Source of the DNA: Curtobacterium citreum
GTDB taxonomy: Bacteria; Actinomycetota; Actinomycetes; Actinomycetales; Microbacteriaceae
Assembly (NCBI RefSeq): GCF_006715175.1
Contig: NZ_VFMQ01000001.1
Coordinates: 372,001-436,000 of the forward strand
Reading direction: 5' to 3'
DNA length: 64,000 nucleotides
The notes beneath the pieces were generated by a model. It ran no database searches, was not told the DNA's origin, and saw only the letters and a program-made list of their open reading frames with translations. A program made the position numbers and the translations under genes. Numbering within the stretch: the first letter of the stretch is position 1; each line of letters begins with the position of its first letter. Shown here piece by piece: positions 24,592-34,495 of the stretch.

Positions 24592-24635
24592 CGGACGGGA
24601 GGCACGGTGCCAGCCGGCACCGTGCCTCCCGTCCG
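24592..24635. repeat. Palindromic repeat, copy 5 (20-bp perfect stem)
   Basis: The cleanest copy: CGGACGGGAGGCACGGTGCC pairs without mismatch to its complement across an AGCC loop. Located between convergent pfkB-type kinase and glgX, where it could terminate both. Confidence 0.95.
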
Positions 24636-24669
24636 GCACCCGGTCCATGTCGGACCGCAGCCGAGCAGA

Positions 24670-26688
<2,019 letters not shown>

Positions 26689-26970
26689 AGTGCCCTTCTA
26701 GTGGTGGGCGACTGTGTCCTCGTGGCGGCTGCGTACCCCGGGCCGCCGGCGTCCGGGTGGCCGGGGCGTGCGGCGCGTCGGGGGCGGTGCCCCGCGGCGC
26801 CGACGGGATGCGGTCGGGACGCTCTCGGGGCGGTCCGCCGAGGTGCTGGAATTGTGGCACCTCGGCGCGACACCGGCCGTGTCGCGCACCCTCGGCGGTG
26901 CGCACGCGGTGGGTCGTGGCACCTGGACGTGCGCGCCGGGGCGCGTCGTGCGGGCGGGCGCGACTCCACA

Positions 26971-27016
26971 CCGGACGGGAGGCGCGGAGCGGGGCCGCCA
27001 CGTGCCTCCCGTCCGG
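26971..27016. repeat. Palindromic repeat, copy 6, next to the dispersed element
   Basis: Outer arms CCGGACGGGAGGC and GCCTCCCGTCCGG with a poorly paired centre. It lies between divergent genes glgX and the SOS-box gene, so terminator function is doubtful. It is 97 bp upstream of the 125-bp dispersed element. Confidence 0.85.
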
Positions 27017-27020
27017 TGGG

Positions 27021-27108
27021 TGGTGCGGGGACGCGTGGTGCGGGGACGGGTGGTGCGGAGACGCGTGGTGCGCTGGGACGTGTGGTGCGCTGGGACGTGT
27101 GGGACGTG
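27021..27108. repeat. 15/17-bp tandem repeats
   Basis: Three 15-bp units (TGGTGCGGGGACGCG and variants), two 17-bp units (TGGTGCGCTGGGACGTG) and a truncated TGGGACGTG. They fill the space between palindrome copy 6 and the 125-bp element. The 613-bp stretch from 26689 to 27301 holds no credible gene; 26689-26970 shows nothing else I recognise. Confidence 0.8.
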
Positions 27109-27113
27109 TGGGG

Positions 27114-27238
27114 CGTTCCTGCCCATCGCACCCGACATGGGGTGCCGATCCGCGCGTGGAGGGGCGGAAGGACCTGCGCACCACGCGCGGATCGGCTCCC
27201 GATGCGCGGTTCGGCGCCCGGTGCGCGGAACGGCCTCC
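27114..27238 (+). repeat. 125-bp dispersed element, copy A
   Basis: Aligns without gaps to the reverse complement of 47670-47794: by hand count 95 of 125 bases agree. The most conserved blocks are CCCATCGCACCCGAC near the left end and CGCGGAACGGCCTCC at the right end. Not coding by codon pattern. It ends 28 bp before the -10 of the SOS-box gene. No known family recognised. Confidence 0.8.
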
Positions 27239-27266
27239 GACACGCGGAACGTCGGCGGGGATCGCG

Positions 27267-27288
27267 TAGCATTCGAACACACGTTCGA
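27267..27288 (+). promoter_or_regulatory. -10 box and perfect LexA (SOS) box
   Basis: TAGCAT (27267-27272) is directly followed by TCGAACACACGTTCGA (27273-27288), an exact match to the actinobacterial LexA consensus TCGAAC-N4-GTTCGA. The operator covers the expected transcription start, so LexA would repress and DNA damage would induce the following gene. Confidence 0.85.
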
Positions 27289-27301
27289 ACAGGAGGTCGA
27301 G

Positions 27302-27562
27302 ATGATGCTCACGCACGAGGTCGCCACGGTGTGGTGGGAGCGCGGCGTGCCGGACCGGATGGTGTGGCGCGACCGGCGCTGGCGGGTCAGTGACAGTCCC
27401 ACGCGGCTCACCGCGACGGCGGAGTTCCTGCCGTCGGCGATGACCCACGCGCCGGAGCGGACGGTCGGGTGGCGGTTCCAGGTCAGCGCCGACGGGGACG
27501 CGGTCGTGGTCGACATCGTGCCGGAGGGCGACGGCTGGGTGGTGGCGCGCACCTGGCGGTGA
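27302..27562 (+). CDS. SOS-regulated small protein, DUF6504-like
   Basis: 86-residue cytoplasmic protein rich in Trp and Arg: VWWERGVPDRMVWRDRRWRV, then WRFQVSADGDAVVVDIV and a final GWVVARTWR. The pattern 'GVPDR-x-VWR-x-RR-x-RV' resembles DUF6504 proteins, which in actinobacteria often sit near SOS mutagenesis genes (imuB/dnaE2); this assignment is tentative. AGGAGG lies 5 nt before ATG 27302. Those polymerase genes are not in this window, so this is an isolated member of the SOS regulon. Confidence 0.7.
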   Translation: MMLTHEVATVWWERGVPDRMVWRDRRWRVSDSPTRLTATAEFLPSAMTHAPERTVGWRFQVSADGDAVVVDIVPEGDGWVVARTWR

Positions 27563-27586
27563 TGCGGGTGGGGCGTGCGCGGGTGG

Positions 27587-28609
27587 CTACGCGCTCCCGC
27601 GCCAGACCACCTCGGTCGGCAGGATCAGACCGTGCGGGCCCTCGTCGGTGCCGGCGATCTGCGCGAGGACCTGCTGCGCCGCGTGCTCGCCGAGGGTGCG
27701 AGCCGGCTGCCGGACGGTCGACAGCGGGGGGTCGCAGCGGAGCGCCCACGCACTGTCGTCGAAGCCGACCACGCCGACGTCGCCCGGCACCGATCGGCCG
27801 GCGCGCTGCAGGACGTCCATCGCCCCGGCGGCCACCGCGTCCGACGCCGCGAAGACCCCGTCGAGATCGGGTGCGCGGTCGAGCAGCTCGCGCATGCCCT
27901 CGACGCCCGCGGTGTAGCTGAACAGGGGATTCCTGGCCACGAGTGACGGGTCGAACCGGTCGCCGAGTGCGGCGGTGAAGCCCTCGAGGCGGTCCTGCCC
28001 CGAGTCGCGGTCGAGCCCGGACGCGAGCATGCCGATGCGCTGCCGACCGGTCTCGACCAGGCGTCGGGTGATCTGCTCGGCGGCGGCGCGGTTGTCGATC
28101 GCGATGTACGAGGTGTTCGGGGCGTCGGACGGGTGGCCGACGAAGCACGCCGGGAGTCCGATCTCCTCGATGGCCCGGGTGACGGGGTCGCCGTCCCGGG
28201 CGGAGAGCACGATCGCGCCGTCCACGAACCCGCCGCGCAGGTACTCGACCACGCGCTCGTTGTCCCGGCCGGAGTCGACCATGATCGTCACGAGCTGCTG
28301 GTCCGCCTCGGACAGGACCGTGTTCGTGCCGATCAGGATGTTGCCGATGTTCGGGTCGTCGAGCACCTGGACGCTCGGCTCGTGCACGATGAGCGCAACG
28401 GCGCCGGAGCGGCGGGTGACGAGGCTGCGGGCCGCAGCGCTCCGCACGTAGCCGACGCGGCGGACGGCTGCCTGGACGGCCTCGCGGGCCTCGGCGGAGA
28501 CGTACGGCTCGTCGTTGAGGACGCGGGAGACGGTGCCGCGGGACAGGCCGGCCTCGTCCGCGACGTCCTGGATCGTCGCACGGGTGCGTGCGGCACGGAC
28601 GTCGGTCAT
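27587..28609 (-). CDS. LacI-family repressor of sugar operon 2
   Basis: 340-residue LacI/GalR regulator: HTH ATIQDVADEAGLSRGTVSRV, hinge RSAAARSLVTRRSG, effector domain with FAASDAVAAGAMDVL and VVGFDDSAWA. ATG 28609 has TACGCT ending 6 nt upstream, indicating a leaderless message. It diverges from the GH42/ABC operon. The paired TGGGAGCGCTCCCA operators lie ~230 bp away at the GH42 promoter, so it likely represses that operon without direct autorepression. Confidence 0.92.
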   Translation of the reverse strand: MTDVRAARTRATIQDVADEAGLSRGTVSRVLNDEPYVSAEAREAVQAAVRRVGYVRSAAARSLVTRRSGAVALIVHEPSVQVLDDPNIGNILIGTNTVLSEADQQLVTIMVDSGRDNERVVEYLRGGFVDGAIVLSARDGDPVTRAIEEIGLPACFVGHPSDAPNTSYIAIDNRAAAEQITRRLVETGRQRIGMLASGLDRDSGQDRLEGFTAALGDRFDPSLVARNPLFSYTAGVEGMRELLDRAPDLDGVFAASDAVAAGAMDVLQRAGRSVPGDVGVVGFDDSAWALRCDPPLSTVRQPARTLGEHAAQQVLAQIAGTDEGPHGLILPTEVVWRGSA

Positions 28610-28725
28610 GGCGCAAGCGTATCCGGCGGGCGGGCGGGGGCCGGTCGCGGGGGCCGCCCGCCCGGGCCGCGCGGTGCCGTGATCGTGGCGATGCCGGCTG
28701 CCCGTCCGTGGCGACCTCACGCGCC

Positions 28726-28767
28726 CAGCGACACTTCACGGGCCCGGGCGGCCGTGAAGTGTCGCTG
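28726..28767. repeat. Perfect 16-bp inverted repeat between divergent genes
   Basis: CAGCGACACTTCACGG (28726-28741) and its exact complement (28752-28767) flank the 10-bp GCCCGGGCGG. A third half-copy, CCGTGAAGT, follows at 28771. It lies between lacI and GH42, too far from either start for a simple operator and on the wrong side for a terminator. Function unknown. Confidence 0.7.
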
Positions 28768-28810
28768 AGGCCGTGAAGTCGCCCCCGCTTCGCGCGAGCA
28801 CCCCCGGGTT

Positions 28811-28899
28811 GACACCGGCCGCGATCTCGTGTTCACTCTGGGAGCGCTCCCAGAAACCCTCGGACCCCGATCGGTCGGCGGCATCTGGGAGCGCTCCCA
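28811..28899 (+). promoter_or_regulatory. Sugar operon 2 promoter with two perfect operators
   Basis: TTGACA (28811-28816), 17 bp, TTCACT (28834-28839). Two identical 14-bp palindromes TGGGAGCGCTCCCA lie at 28841-28854 (covering the start site) and 28886-28899, with centres 45 bp apart. The central CG and symmetry are typical for LacI-family operators; two sites near four helical turns apart suggest cooperative binding. Confidence 0.85.
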
Positions 28900-28977
28900 G
28901 AACACTGGGTGGCCTTCGCCGTCGAAGGGGTCGCACGCGACCGGGACGGCGGACCGCCCCGACCAGCGAGGACCACC

Positions 28978-31017
28978 GTGACCACCACCCTCCCGGCACC
29001 AGCCACCACGGCGCTCGGGCTCGGCTCGACCGGACTCGCGTTCGGCTGCGACTACAACCCCGAGCAGTGGGACCCCGAGGTCTGGGTCGAGGACGTCCGG
29101 CTCATGCGCGAGGCCGGCGTCAACCTCGTCGCGATCAACATCTTCGGCTGGTCGCACGTCGAGCCGCACCGGGGCGAGTACGACTTCACCGCGCTCGACC
29201 GCGTCGTCGAACTGCTGCACGGCGCCGGCATCGGCGTCGACCTCGGCACCGGGACCGCCTCGACCCCGCCGTGGCTGACCACCGCCCACCCCGAGGTCCT
29301 GCCCGTCGTCGCGGACGGCACCACCCGCTGGCCCGGCGGCCGCCAGGCGTTCTGCCCGAGCTCCCCGGTCTACCGCGAGCACGCCCTGGCCCTGGTCCGC
29401 GCCACGGCCGAGCGCTACGGCGACCACCCCGCGGTCAAGCTCTGGCACGTCTCGAACGAGCTCGGCTGCCACAACGCGCACTGCTACTGCGACGTCTCCG
29501 CCGACGCCTTCCGCGGCTGGCTCCGCAACCGGTACGGCACGCTCGAGGCGCTCAACACCGCGTGGGGCACGGCCTTCTGGAGCCAGCGGTACTCCGCGTG
29601 GGAGCAGGTCCTGCCGCCCCGCGCGACGCTCTCCTTCACGAACCCCGGCCAGACGCTCGACTTCGACCGGTTCTCGTCCGACGAGCTCCTCGGCCACCAC
29701 CGGGCCGAGGCCGCGGTGCTCCGCGAGCTGAGCGACAAGCCCGTCACCACGAACTTCATGGTCGCGGCGCACATCACCGCGCTCGACTACTGGACGTGGG
29801 CCGACGACATGGACGTCATCGCGAACGACCACTACCTCGACCACCGCCTGCCCCGCCCGCACACCGAGCTCGCGTTCGCCGCCGACACCACGCGCGGTCT
29901 GGCGAAGGGGGCGCCCTGGCTGCTCATGGAGCACTCGACGGGCGCCGTGAACTGGCAGCCGCACAACGTCGCGAAGGACCCGGGCCAGATGCTCCGCGAC
30001 ACCGCGACGCACATCGCCCGCGGCGCCGACGGCGTCTGCTTCTTCCAGTGGCGCGCGTCCGTGCAGGGCAGCGAGAAGTTCCACTCCGCACTGCTGCCGC
30101 ACGCCGGCACCGAGTCGCAGACCTGGCGCGACGTCGTCGCGCTGGGCGCCCTCGTCGAGCGCCTCGGCGAGCTCCGCGGTTCCCGCGTCGTCGCCGACGT
30201 CGCGCTCGTCTTCAGCTGGGAGGTCCAGTGGGCCGCCGACCTGGAGGCGCACCCCACCACCGCGCTCCGGTACCTGGAACAGGTCCACGCGTTCCACGCC
30301 GCGCTGTGGGACCTCGGCGTCACGGTCGACGTGGTCGCGCCCGGCGCCCCGCTCGACGGGTACGCGGTCGTCGTCGTCCCGGAGCTCTACCTGGTCCGCG
30401 ACGAGCACGCGGCGGTCGTCGCCGACCACGTCGCCCGCGGCGGCCAGGCCGTCGTCACGTTCTTCAGCGGCATCGTCGACGAGGACGACCGGGTCCGGAC
30501 GGGCGGGTACCCCGGCGCCTTCCGCGACCTGCTCGGGATCCGCGTCGACGAGTTCCGCCCGCTCGGCGCCCGCGAGACCCTCGCGCTGTCGGACGGCACC
30601 CGGGCGCACACCTGGTCGGAGCCCGTCGAGCTGCGCGGCGCCGAGGCGGTCACGACCTACGCCGAGGGGCCCCTCGCCGGACGCCCGGCCGTCACCCGGA
30701 ACACCGTCGGCACCGGCGACGCCTGGTACGTCTCCACCGTGCTCGAGGACGGCGCCCGCGCGGCCCTGCTCCGTCGGGTCCTCGAGACCGCCGGCGTCGC
30801 CCCGGACCCCGTGGCCGAGCCGGGCCTCGAGGTCGTCCGTCGCCGTGACGACGCGCACGAGTGGGTCTTCCTGCTCAACCACACCGACCGCGAGGTCGCG
30901 CACACCGTGGCGGGCCACGAGCTCGTCGCCGACCGGCCCGTCGACGGCGTCACCGTCCTCGCCGCCGGCGGCACCCAGATCATCCGCACCGACCGCATCG
31001 ACGGAGCCCGCCCATGA
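28978..31017 (+). CDS. GH42 beta-galactosidase
   Basis: 679-residue cytoplasmic GH42 enzyme cleaving beta-galactosides. N-terminal barrel signature FGCDYNPEQWDPEVW; acid/base Glu in WHVSNELGCH; probable nucleophile Glu in WLLMEHSTGAVNWQ; cysteines in GCHNAHCYC form the metal site of the family. A trimerisation-like middle domain and small C-terminal beta domain (VFLLNHTDREV) follow. GTG 28978 is preferred (GAGGA upstream); an in-frame GTG at 28909 overlaps the operator region. Coupled to the permease by ATGA. Confidence 0.94.
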   Translation: MTTTLPAPATTALGLGSTGLAFGCDYNPEQWDPEVWVEDVRLMREAGVNLVAINIFGWSHVEPHRGEYDFTALDRVVELLHGAGIGVDLGTGTASTPPWLTTAHPEVLPVVADGTTRWPGGRQAFCPSSPVYREHALALVRATAERYGDHPAVKLWHVSNELGCHNAHCYCDVSADAFRGWLRNRYGTLEALNTAWGTAFWSQRYSAWEQVLPPRATLSFTNPGQTLDFDRFSSDELLGHHRAEAAVLRELSDKPVTTNFMVAAHITALDYWTWADDMDVIANDHYLDHRLPRPHTELAFAADTTRGLAKGAPWLLMEHSTGAVNWQPHNVAKDPGQMLRDTATHIARGADGVCFFQWRASVQGSEKFHSALLPHAGTESQTWRDVVALGALVERLGELRGSRVVADVALVFSWEVQWAADLEAHPTTALRYLEQVHAFHAALWDLGVTVDVVAPGAPLDGYAVVVVPELYLVRDEHAAVVADHVARGGQAVVTFFSGIVDEDDRVRTGGYPGAFRDLLGIRVDEFRPLGARETLALSDGTRAHTWSEPVELRGAEAVTTYAEGPLAGRPAVTRNTVGTGDAWYVSTVLEDGARAALLRRVLETAGVAPDPVAEPGLEVVRRRDDAHEWVFLLNHTDREVAHTVAGHELVADRPVDGVTVLAAGGTQIIRTDRIDGARP

Positions 31018-31940
31018 CCACCACCGCCCAGTCGCGCCGCACGACCCGGCCGACCACGCCCCGGCGTCGCCCCGGCGGCACGCGCTACCGGCGCGCGATC
31101 GCCTTCTTCGTCCTGCCGTTCGCGCTGCTGTTCGCCGCGTTCTACCTCGCACCGATCCTGTACGCCGTGTGGGAGTCGCTGCAGAAGATCGAGCGCCAGG
31201 GCACGTTCGGCGCCCCGACGCAGGTGTTCGGCGGCCTGAGCCAGTACGTGCTCGTGTTCCAGGCCACCGAGTTCTGGGGCTCCGTCCTCCGCGTGCTGCT
31301 GTTCGGCATCGTGCAGGTCCCGGTGATGCTCGGGCTCGCGCTCGTCTTCGCGCTGCTGCTCGACTCCCCGCTGCTGCGCGGCAAGCGGTTCTTCCGCCTG
31401 GCGTTCTTCGCGCCGTACGCGGTCCCCGGCGTCATCGCCGCGATCATGTGGGGCTACCTCTACGCCCCCGACCTGTCGCCGTTCTCGTTCCTGACGTCGA
31501 ACGTCGACCTGCTCTCCGCGAGCACCGTCCTGTGGGCCGTCGCGAACGTCGTGACCTGGGTCTACGTCGGCTACAACATGCTCATCATCTACTCGTCGCT
31601 CCTCGCGATCCCGACCGAGATCTACGAGGCGGCGAAGCTCGACGGCGCGTCGCAGCTGCGGATCGCGCTGTCGATCAAGATCCCGATGGTGGTCCCGGCG
31701 ATCATCCTCACCGCCGTGTTCTCCGTCATCGGCACCCTGCAGCTCCTGACCGAGCCGACCGTGTTCCGGCAGTTCACCTCGACGATCTCGTCGACCTTCA
31801 CGCCGAACATGCTCGTCTACTCGACCTCGTCGGTGCCGAACTTCAACCTCGCGGCCGCGTTCTCGGTCGTCCTCGCCCTCGCCACGTTCGTCCTGTCGAT
31901 CGGGTTCCTCCGACTGACCCAGCGGAAGGCCGCCCAGTGA
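31014..31940 (+). CDS. ABC sugar transporter permease (MalF type, operon 2)
   Basis: 308-residue permease, about six helices beginning AIAFFVLPFALLFAAFYLAP. EAA loop YEAAKLDGASQLRIALSIKI. An Arg/Thr-rich N-terminal tail precedes helix 1. The ATG overlaps the GH42 stop by 4 bp and its own stop overlaps the next gene (GTGA). Confidence 0.94.
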   Translation: MTTTAQSRRTTRPTTPRRRPGGTRYRRAIAFFVLPFALLFAAFYLAPILYAVWESLQKIERQGTFGAPTQVFGGLSQYVLVFQATEFWGSVLRVLLFGIVQVPVMLGLALVFALLLDSPLLRGKRFFRLAFFAPYAVPGVIAAIMWGYLYAPDLSPFSFLTSNVDLLSASTVLWAVANVVTWVYVGYNMLIIYSSLLAIPTEIYEAAKLDGASQLRIALSIKIPMVVPAIILTAVFSVIGTLQLLTEPTVFRQFTSTISSTFTPNMLVYSTSSVPNFNLAAAFSVVLALATFVLSIGFLRLTQRKAAQ

Positions 31941-32887
31941 CCGTCAACGCACCCACCCGACGCGACCTCGTCGCGGACGCAGGCCGACCCCTGCAGCCGA
32001 ACCGTGCCTCCCGTCCGCACGAGCCGGGAGCCCGCGGACCGCGCGAGAGCGTGATCTCGCGCTCCGCCGCGATGATCGTGATGGGCGTCTTCACCGTCTA
32101 CTTCCTGCTGCCGATCTTCTGGCTCTTCGTCTCGTCGACCAAGACGGCGTCGAACTTCAACACGACGTTCTCGCTGTGGTTCAGCGCGACCTCGTTCCAG
32201 GACTTCTTCGGCAACCTCGTCGAGCTGTTCACCCGCCAGGACGGCATCTACCTGCGCTGGCTGCTCAACAGCATCGCCTACGCGGGGGTCGCCGGCCTGC
32301 TCGGCACGGTGCTCAGCGCGATGTGCGGGTACGCCCTGGCGAAGTACCGGTTCCGCGGTCGCGAGGCCCTGTTCAACGTGTTCCTCGGCGGCGTCCTCGT
32401 GCCGGCGACCGCGCTGGCCCTGCCGCTGTTCCTCATCTTCAGCCAGGTCGACCTGACCGACACGTTCTGGTCGGTGTTCCTGCCGAGCATCGTCAGCCCG
32501 TTCGGCGTCTACCTGTCGCGGCTGTTCGCGGCGTCGAGCGTCCCGGACGAGATCATCGAGGCCGCGCGCATCGACGGCTCCGGCGAGGTCCGCACGTTCT
32601 TCACCGTGGCCGTGCGGCTCATGTCGCCCGCGCTCGTGACGATCTTCCTGTTCCAGTTCGTCGCCGTGTGGAACAACTTCTTCCTGCCGCTCGTGATGCT
32701 CCGCGACTCGTCGCTGTTCCCCGTCACCCTCGGCCTCTACACGTGGAACTCGAGCGTGAACCAGTACCCGGACCTGCGCACCCTCGTGCTCATCGGGTCG
32801 TTCGTCTCGATCATCCCGCTGCTCGTCGCGTTCCTCTCCCTGCAGCGCTTCTGGCGGTCCGGCCTCGGCGCCGGCGGCCTGAAGTAG
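31937..32887 (+). CDS. ABC sugar transporter permease (MalG type, operon 2)
   Basis: 316-residue partner permease. A long polar N-terminus (~40 residues) precedes the first helix (AAMIVMGVFTVYFLLPIFWL). EAA loop EAARIDGSGEVRTFFTVAVR. GTG 31937 overlaps the preceding stop. Unlike operon 1, the binding protein is encoded last. Confidence 0.94.
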   Translation: MTVNAPTRRDLVADAGRPLQPNRASRPHEPGARGPRESVISRSAAMIVMGVFTVYFLLPIFWLFVSSTKTASNFNTTFSLWFSATSFQDFFGNLVELFTRQDGIYLRWLLNSIAYAGVAGLLGTVLSAMCGYALAKYRFRGREALFNVFLGGVLVPATALALPLFLIFSQVDLTDTFWSVFLPSIVSPFGVYLSRLFAASSVPDEIIEAARIDGSGEVRTFFTVAVRLMSPALVTIFLFQFVAVWNNFFLPLVMLRDSSLFPVTLGLYTWNSSVNQYPDLRTLVLIGSFVSIIPLLVAFLSLQRFWRSGLGAGGLK

Positions 32888-32960
32888 CCCGGCCCCGAGC
32901 CACCGCGGCCCACACCCCGGACCAGCACCTCCTCCTCACCCACATCCGAACGGAAACAGC

Positions 32961-34301
32961 ATGAAGACAACGAAGTTCCTCAGCGTCGCCGCCGTGGCGG
33001 TCGCCGCGACCGTGGCCCTCGCCGGCTGCAGCACCGGCGGCTCCGGCTCCGGCAGCGGTGGCTCCGACTCCGCCGCCGCGAGCTGCAAGCCGTCGAGCGG
33101 CAAGGTCACCCTCGACTTCACGACCTGGGTGCCCAACATGGACAAGGTCGTGGACATCTGGAACAAGGAGAACCCGGACATCCAGGTCAAGGTCTCCATC
33201 GTCGCGAACGGCAACAGCGGCACGTACCAGAACTTCTTCAACCAGCTGAAGGCCAAGCAGGCGCCGGACATCGGTCAGGTCGAGTACGACACCCTGCCGG
33301 CCTTCCGCGTCCAGGGCGGCCTCGAGGACATCGGCGCCTGCTCCGGCATCAGCGCCGCGAAGAAGGACTTCTCCGACGGCCTCTGGAACCAGGTGACCTT
33401 CGGCGAGTCGAAGTCGGTCTACGCGGTGCCGCAGGACTCCGGCCCGATGGCGCTGTACTACCGCAAGGACCTGTTCGAGCAGGCCGGCATCCCGGTCCCG
33501 AAGACGTGGGACGAGTACGCGAAGGCCGCCGAGGAGATCAAGGCCAAGGGCGGCAATATCACGAACTTCGCCAAGGGTGACGTCAACCAGTTCGCCGGGC
33601 TCGTCTCGCAGGCCGGCGGCCAGTGGTTCTCGAACTCCGGCGACGAGTGGGACGTGAACCTGACCGACAGCGCGTCGAAGAAGGTCGCGGACTACTGGCA
33701 GGGCCTGATCGACAAGAAGCTCGTCAACACCGTCCCGAGCTTCACCGACCAGTGGAACGCCGCGTACGACAGCGGGCAGGACTGGACCTGGGTCTCCGCC
33801 GTCTGGGGTGCGAACACCATCTCGAGCGGTGCGCCCTCGACCTCCGGCAAGTGGGCCGTCGCCCCGATGCCGCAGTGGAAGTCCGGTGAGAGCAAGTCCG
33901 CCGCGTGGGGCGGTTCGTCGAACGTCGTCTTCGCGGGCAGCAAGCACCCTGCCGAGGCGTCGAAGTTCCTCGTGTGGCTGAACACCTCGACCGAGGCGCT
34001 CAGCGCACTGAACAAGGAGGCCAACCTGTACCCGGCGTCCTCGACCGGTGCGGACCTGCCGGCGCTCACCCAGGGCCTGCCCTTCTACGGCGACCAGAAG
34101 ATCTACGAGGAGTTCGCCTCGGCCGCGAAGGACATCCAGCCCTTCACCTGGGGCCCGACGATGACGCAGACCTACGCGGACGTCTCGGACGGCTTCGGTG
34201 CCGCGGCCTCCGGCTCGGGGACGCTCGAGGACGCGCTGAAGAGCGGACAGTCCAAGACGATCGCGGCCCTCGAGGCGCAGTCGATCCCGGTCAAGGGCTG
34301 A
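32961..34301 (+). CDS. ABC transporter sugar-binding lipoprotein (operon 2)
   Basis: 446-residue family 1 solute-binding protein with lipobox VALAGC and a Gly/Ser linker. Binding-lobe signatures: LDFTTWVPNMDKVV, GPMALYYRKDLFEQAGIPVP, AWGGSSNVVFAGSKHP. It should capture beta-galactosides or galactan fragments for GH42. ATG 32961. No ATPase gene is present in this operon either, implying a shared ATPase. A 22-bp perfect palindrome follows the gene. Confidence 0.93.
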   Translation: MKTTKFLSVAAVAVAATVALAGCSTGGSGSGSGGSDSAAASCKPSSGKVTLDFTTWVPNMDKVVDIWNKENPDIQVKVSIVANGNSGTYQNFFNQLKAKQAPDIGQVEYDTLPAFRVQGGLEDIGACSGISAAKKDFSDGLWNQVTFGESKSVYAVPQDSGPMALYYRKDLFEQAGIPVPKTWDEYAKAAEEIKAKGGNITNFAKGDVNQFAGLVSQAGGQWFSNSGDEWDVNLTDSASKKVADYWQGLIDKKLVNTVPSFTDQWNAAYDSGQDWTWVSAVWGANTISSGAPSTSGKWAVAPMPQWKSGESKSAAWGGSSNVVFAGSKHPAEASKFLVWLNTSTEALSALNKEANLYPASSTGADLPALTQGLPFYGDQKIYEEFASAAKDIQPFTWGPTMTQTYADVSDGFGAAASGSGTLEDALKSGQSKTIAALEAQSIPVKG

Positions 34302-34317
34302 CGCCCTCGACCTCCCT

Positions 34318-34365
34318 GACGGACTGGAGGCACGGTGCCGGCTGGCACCGTGCCTCCAGTCCGTC
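34318..34365. repeat. Palindromic repeat, copy 7, with compensatory change
   Basis: Perfect 22-bp stem around GGCT. The outer arm reads GGACTGGAGG where most copies have GGACGGGAGG, and the opposite arm has changed to match (CCTCCAGTCC), so pairing is preserved. Located between convergent binding protein and tetR. Confidence 0.95.
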
Positions 34366-34388
34366 CTGGGGTCGCGGTCCGCGACCCC

Positions 34389-34462
34389 GGATCGTCGAGA
34401 CGCCCCCGACGCGCCGAGACGCCCCGACGATCCGCGGCGTCTCGCGCCGAACGGGGCGTCTC
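34389..34462. other. Interlocked inverted repeats
   Basis: GGATCGTCG (34389-34397) pairs with CGACGATCC (34425-34433), and GAGACGCCCC (34416-34425) pairs with GGGGCGTCTC (34453-34462). The two stems overlap and cannot both be fully formed at once. It lies between convergent genes; possible terminator for tetR or alternative RNA folds. Confidence 0.45.
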
Positions 34463-34495
34463 GTGGACCGGCCCACCCTGGGCGCGTGCGGTCGG

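Noticed and set aside
34376..34495. GAGACGCC/GGCGTCTC repeats considered as a CRISPR-like array
   Set aside because: Only a few units, both orientations, no regular spacers and no cas genes.
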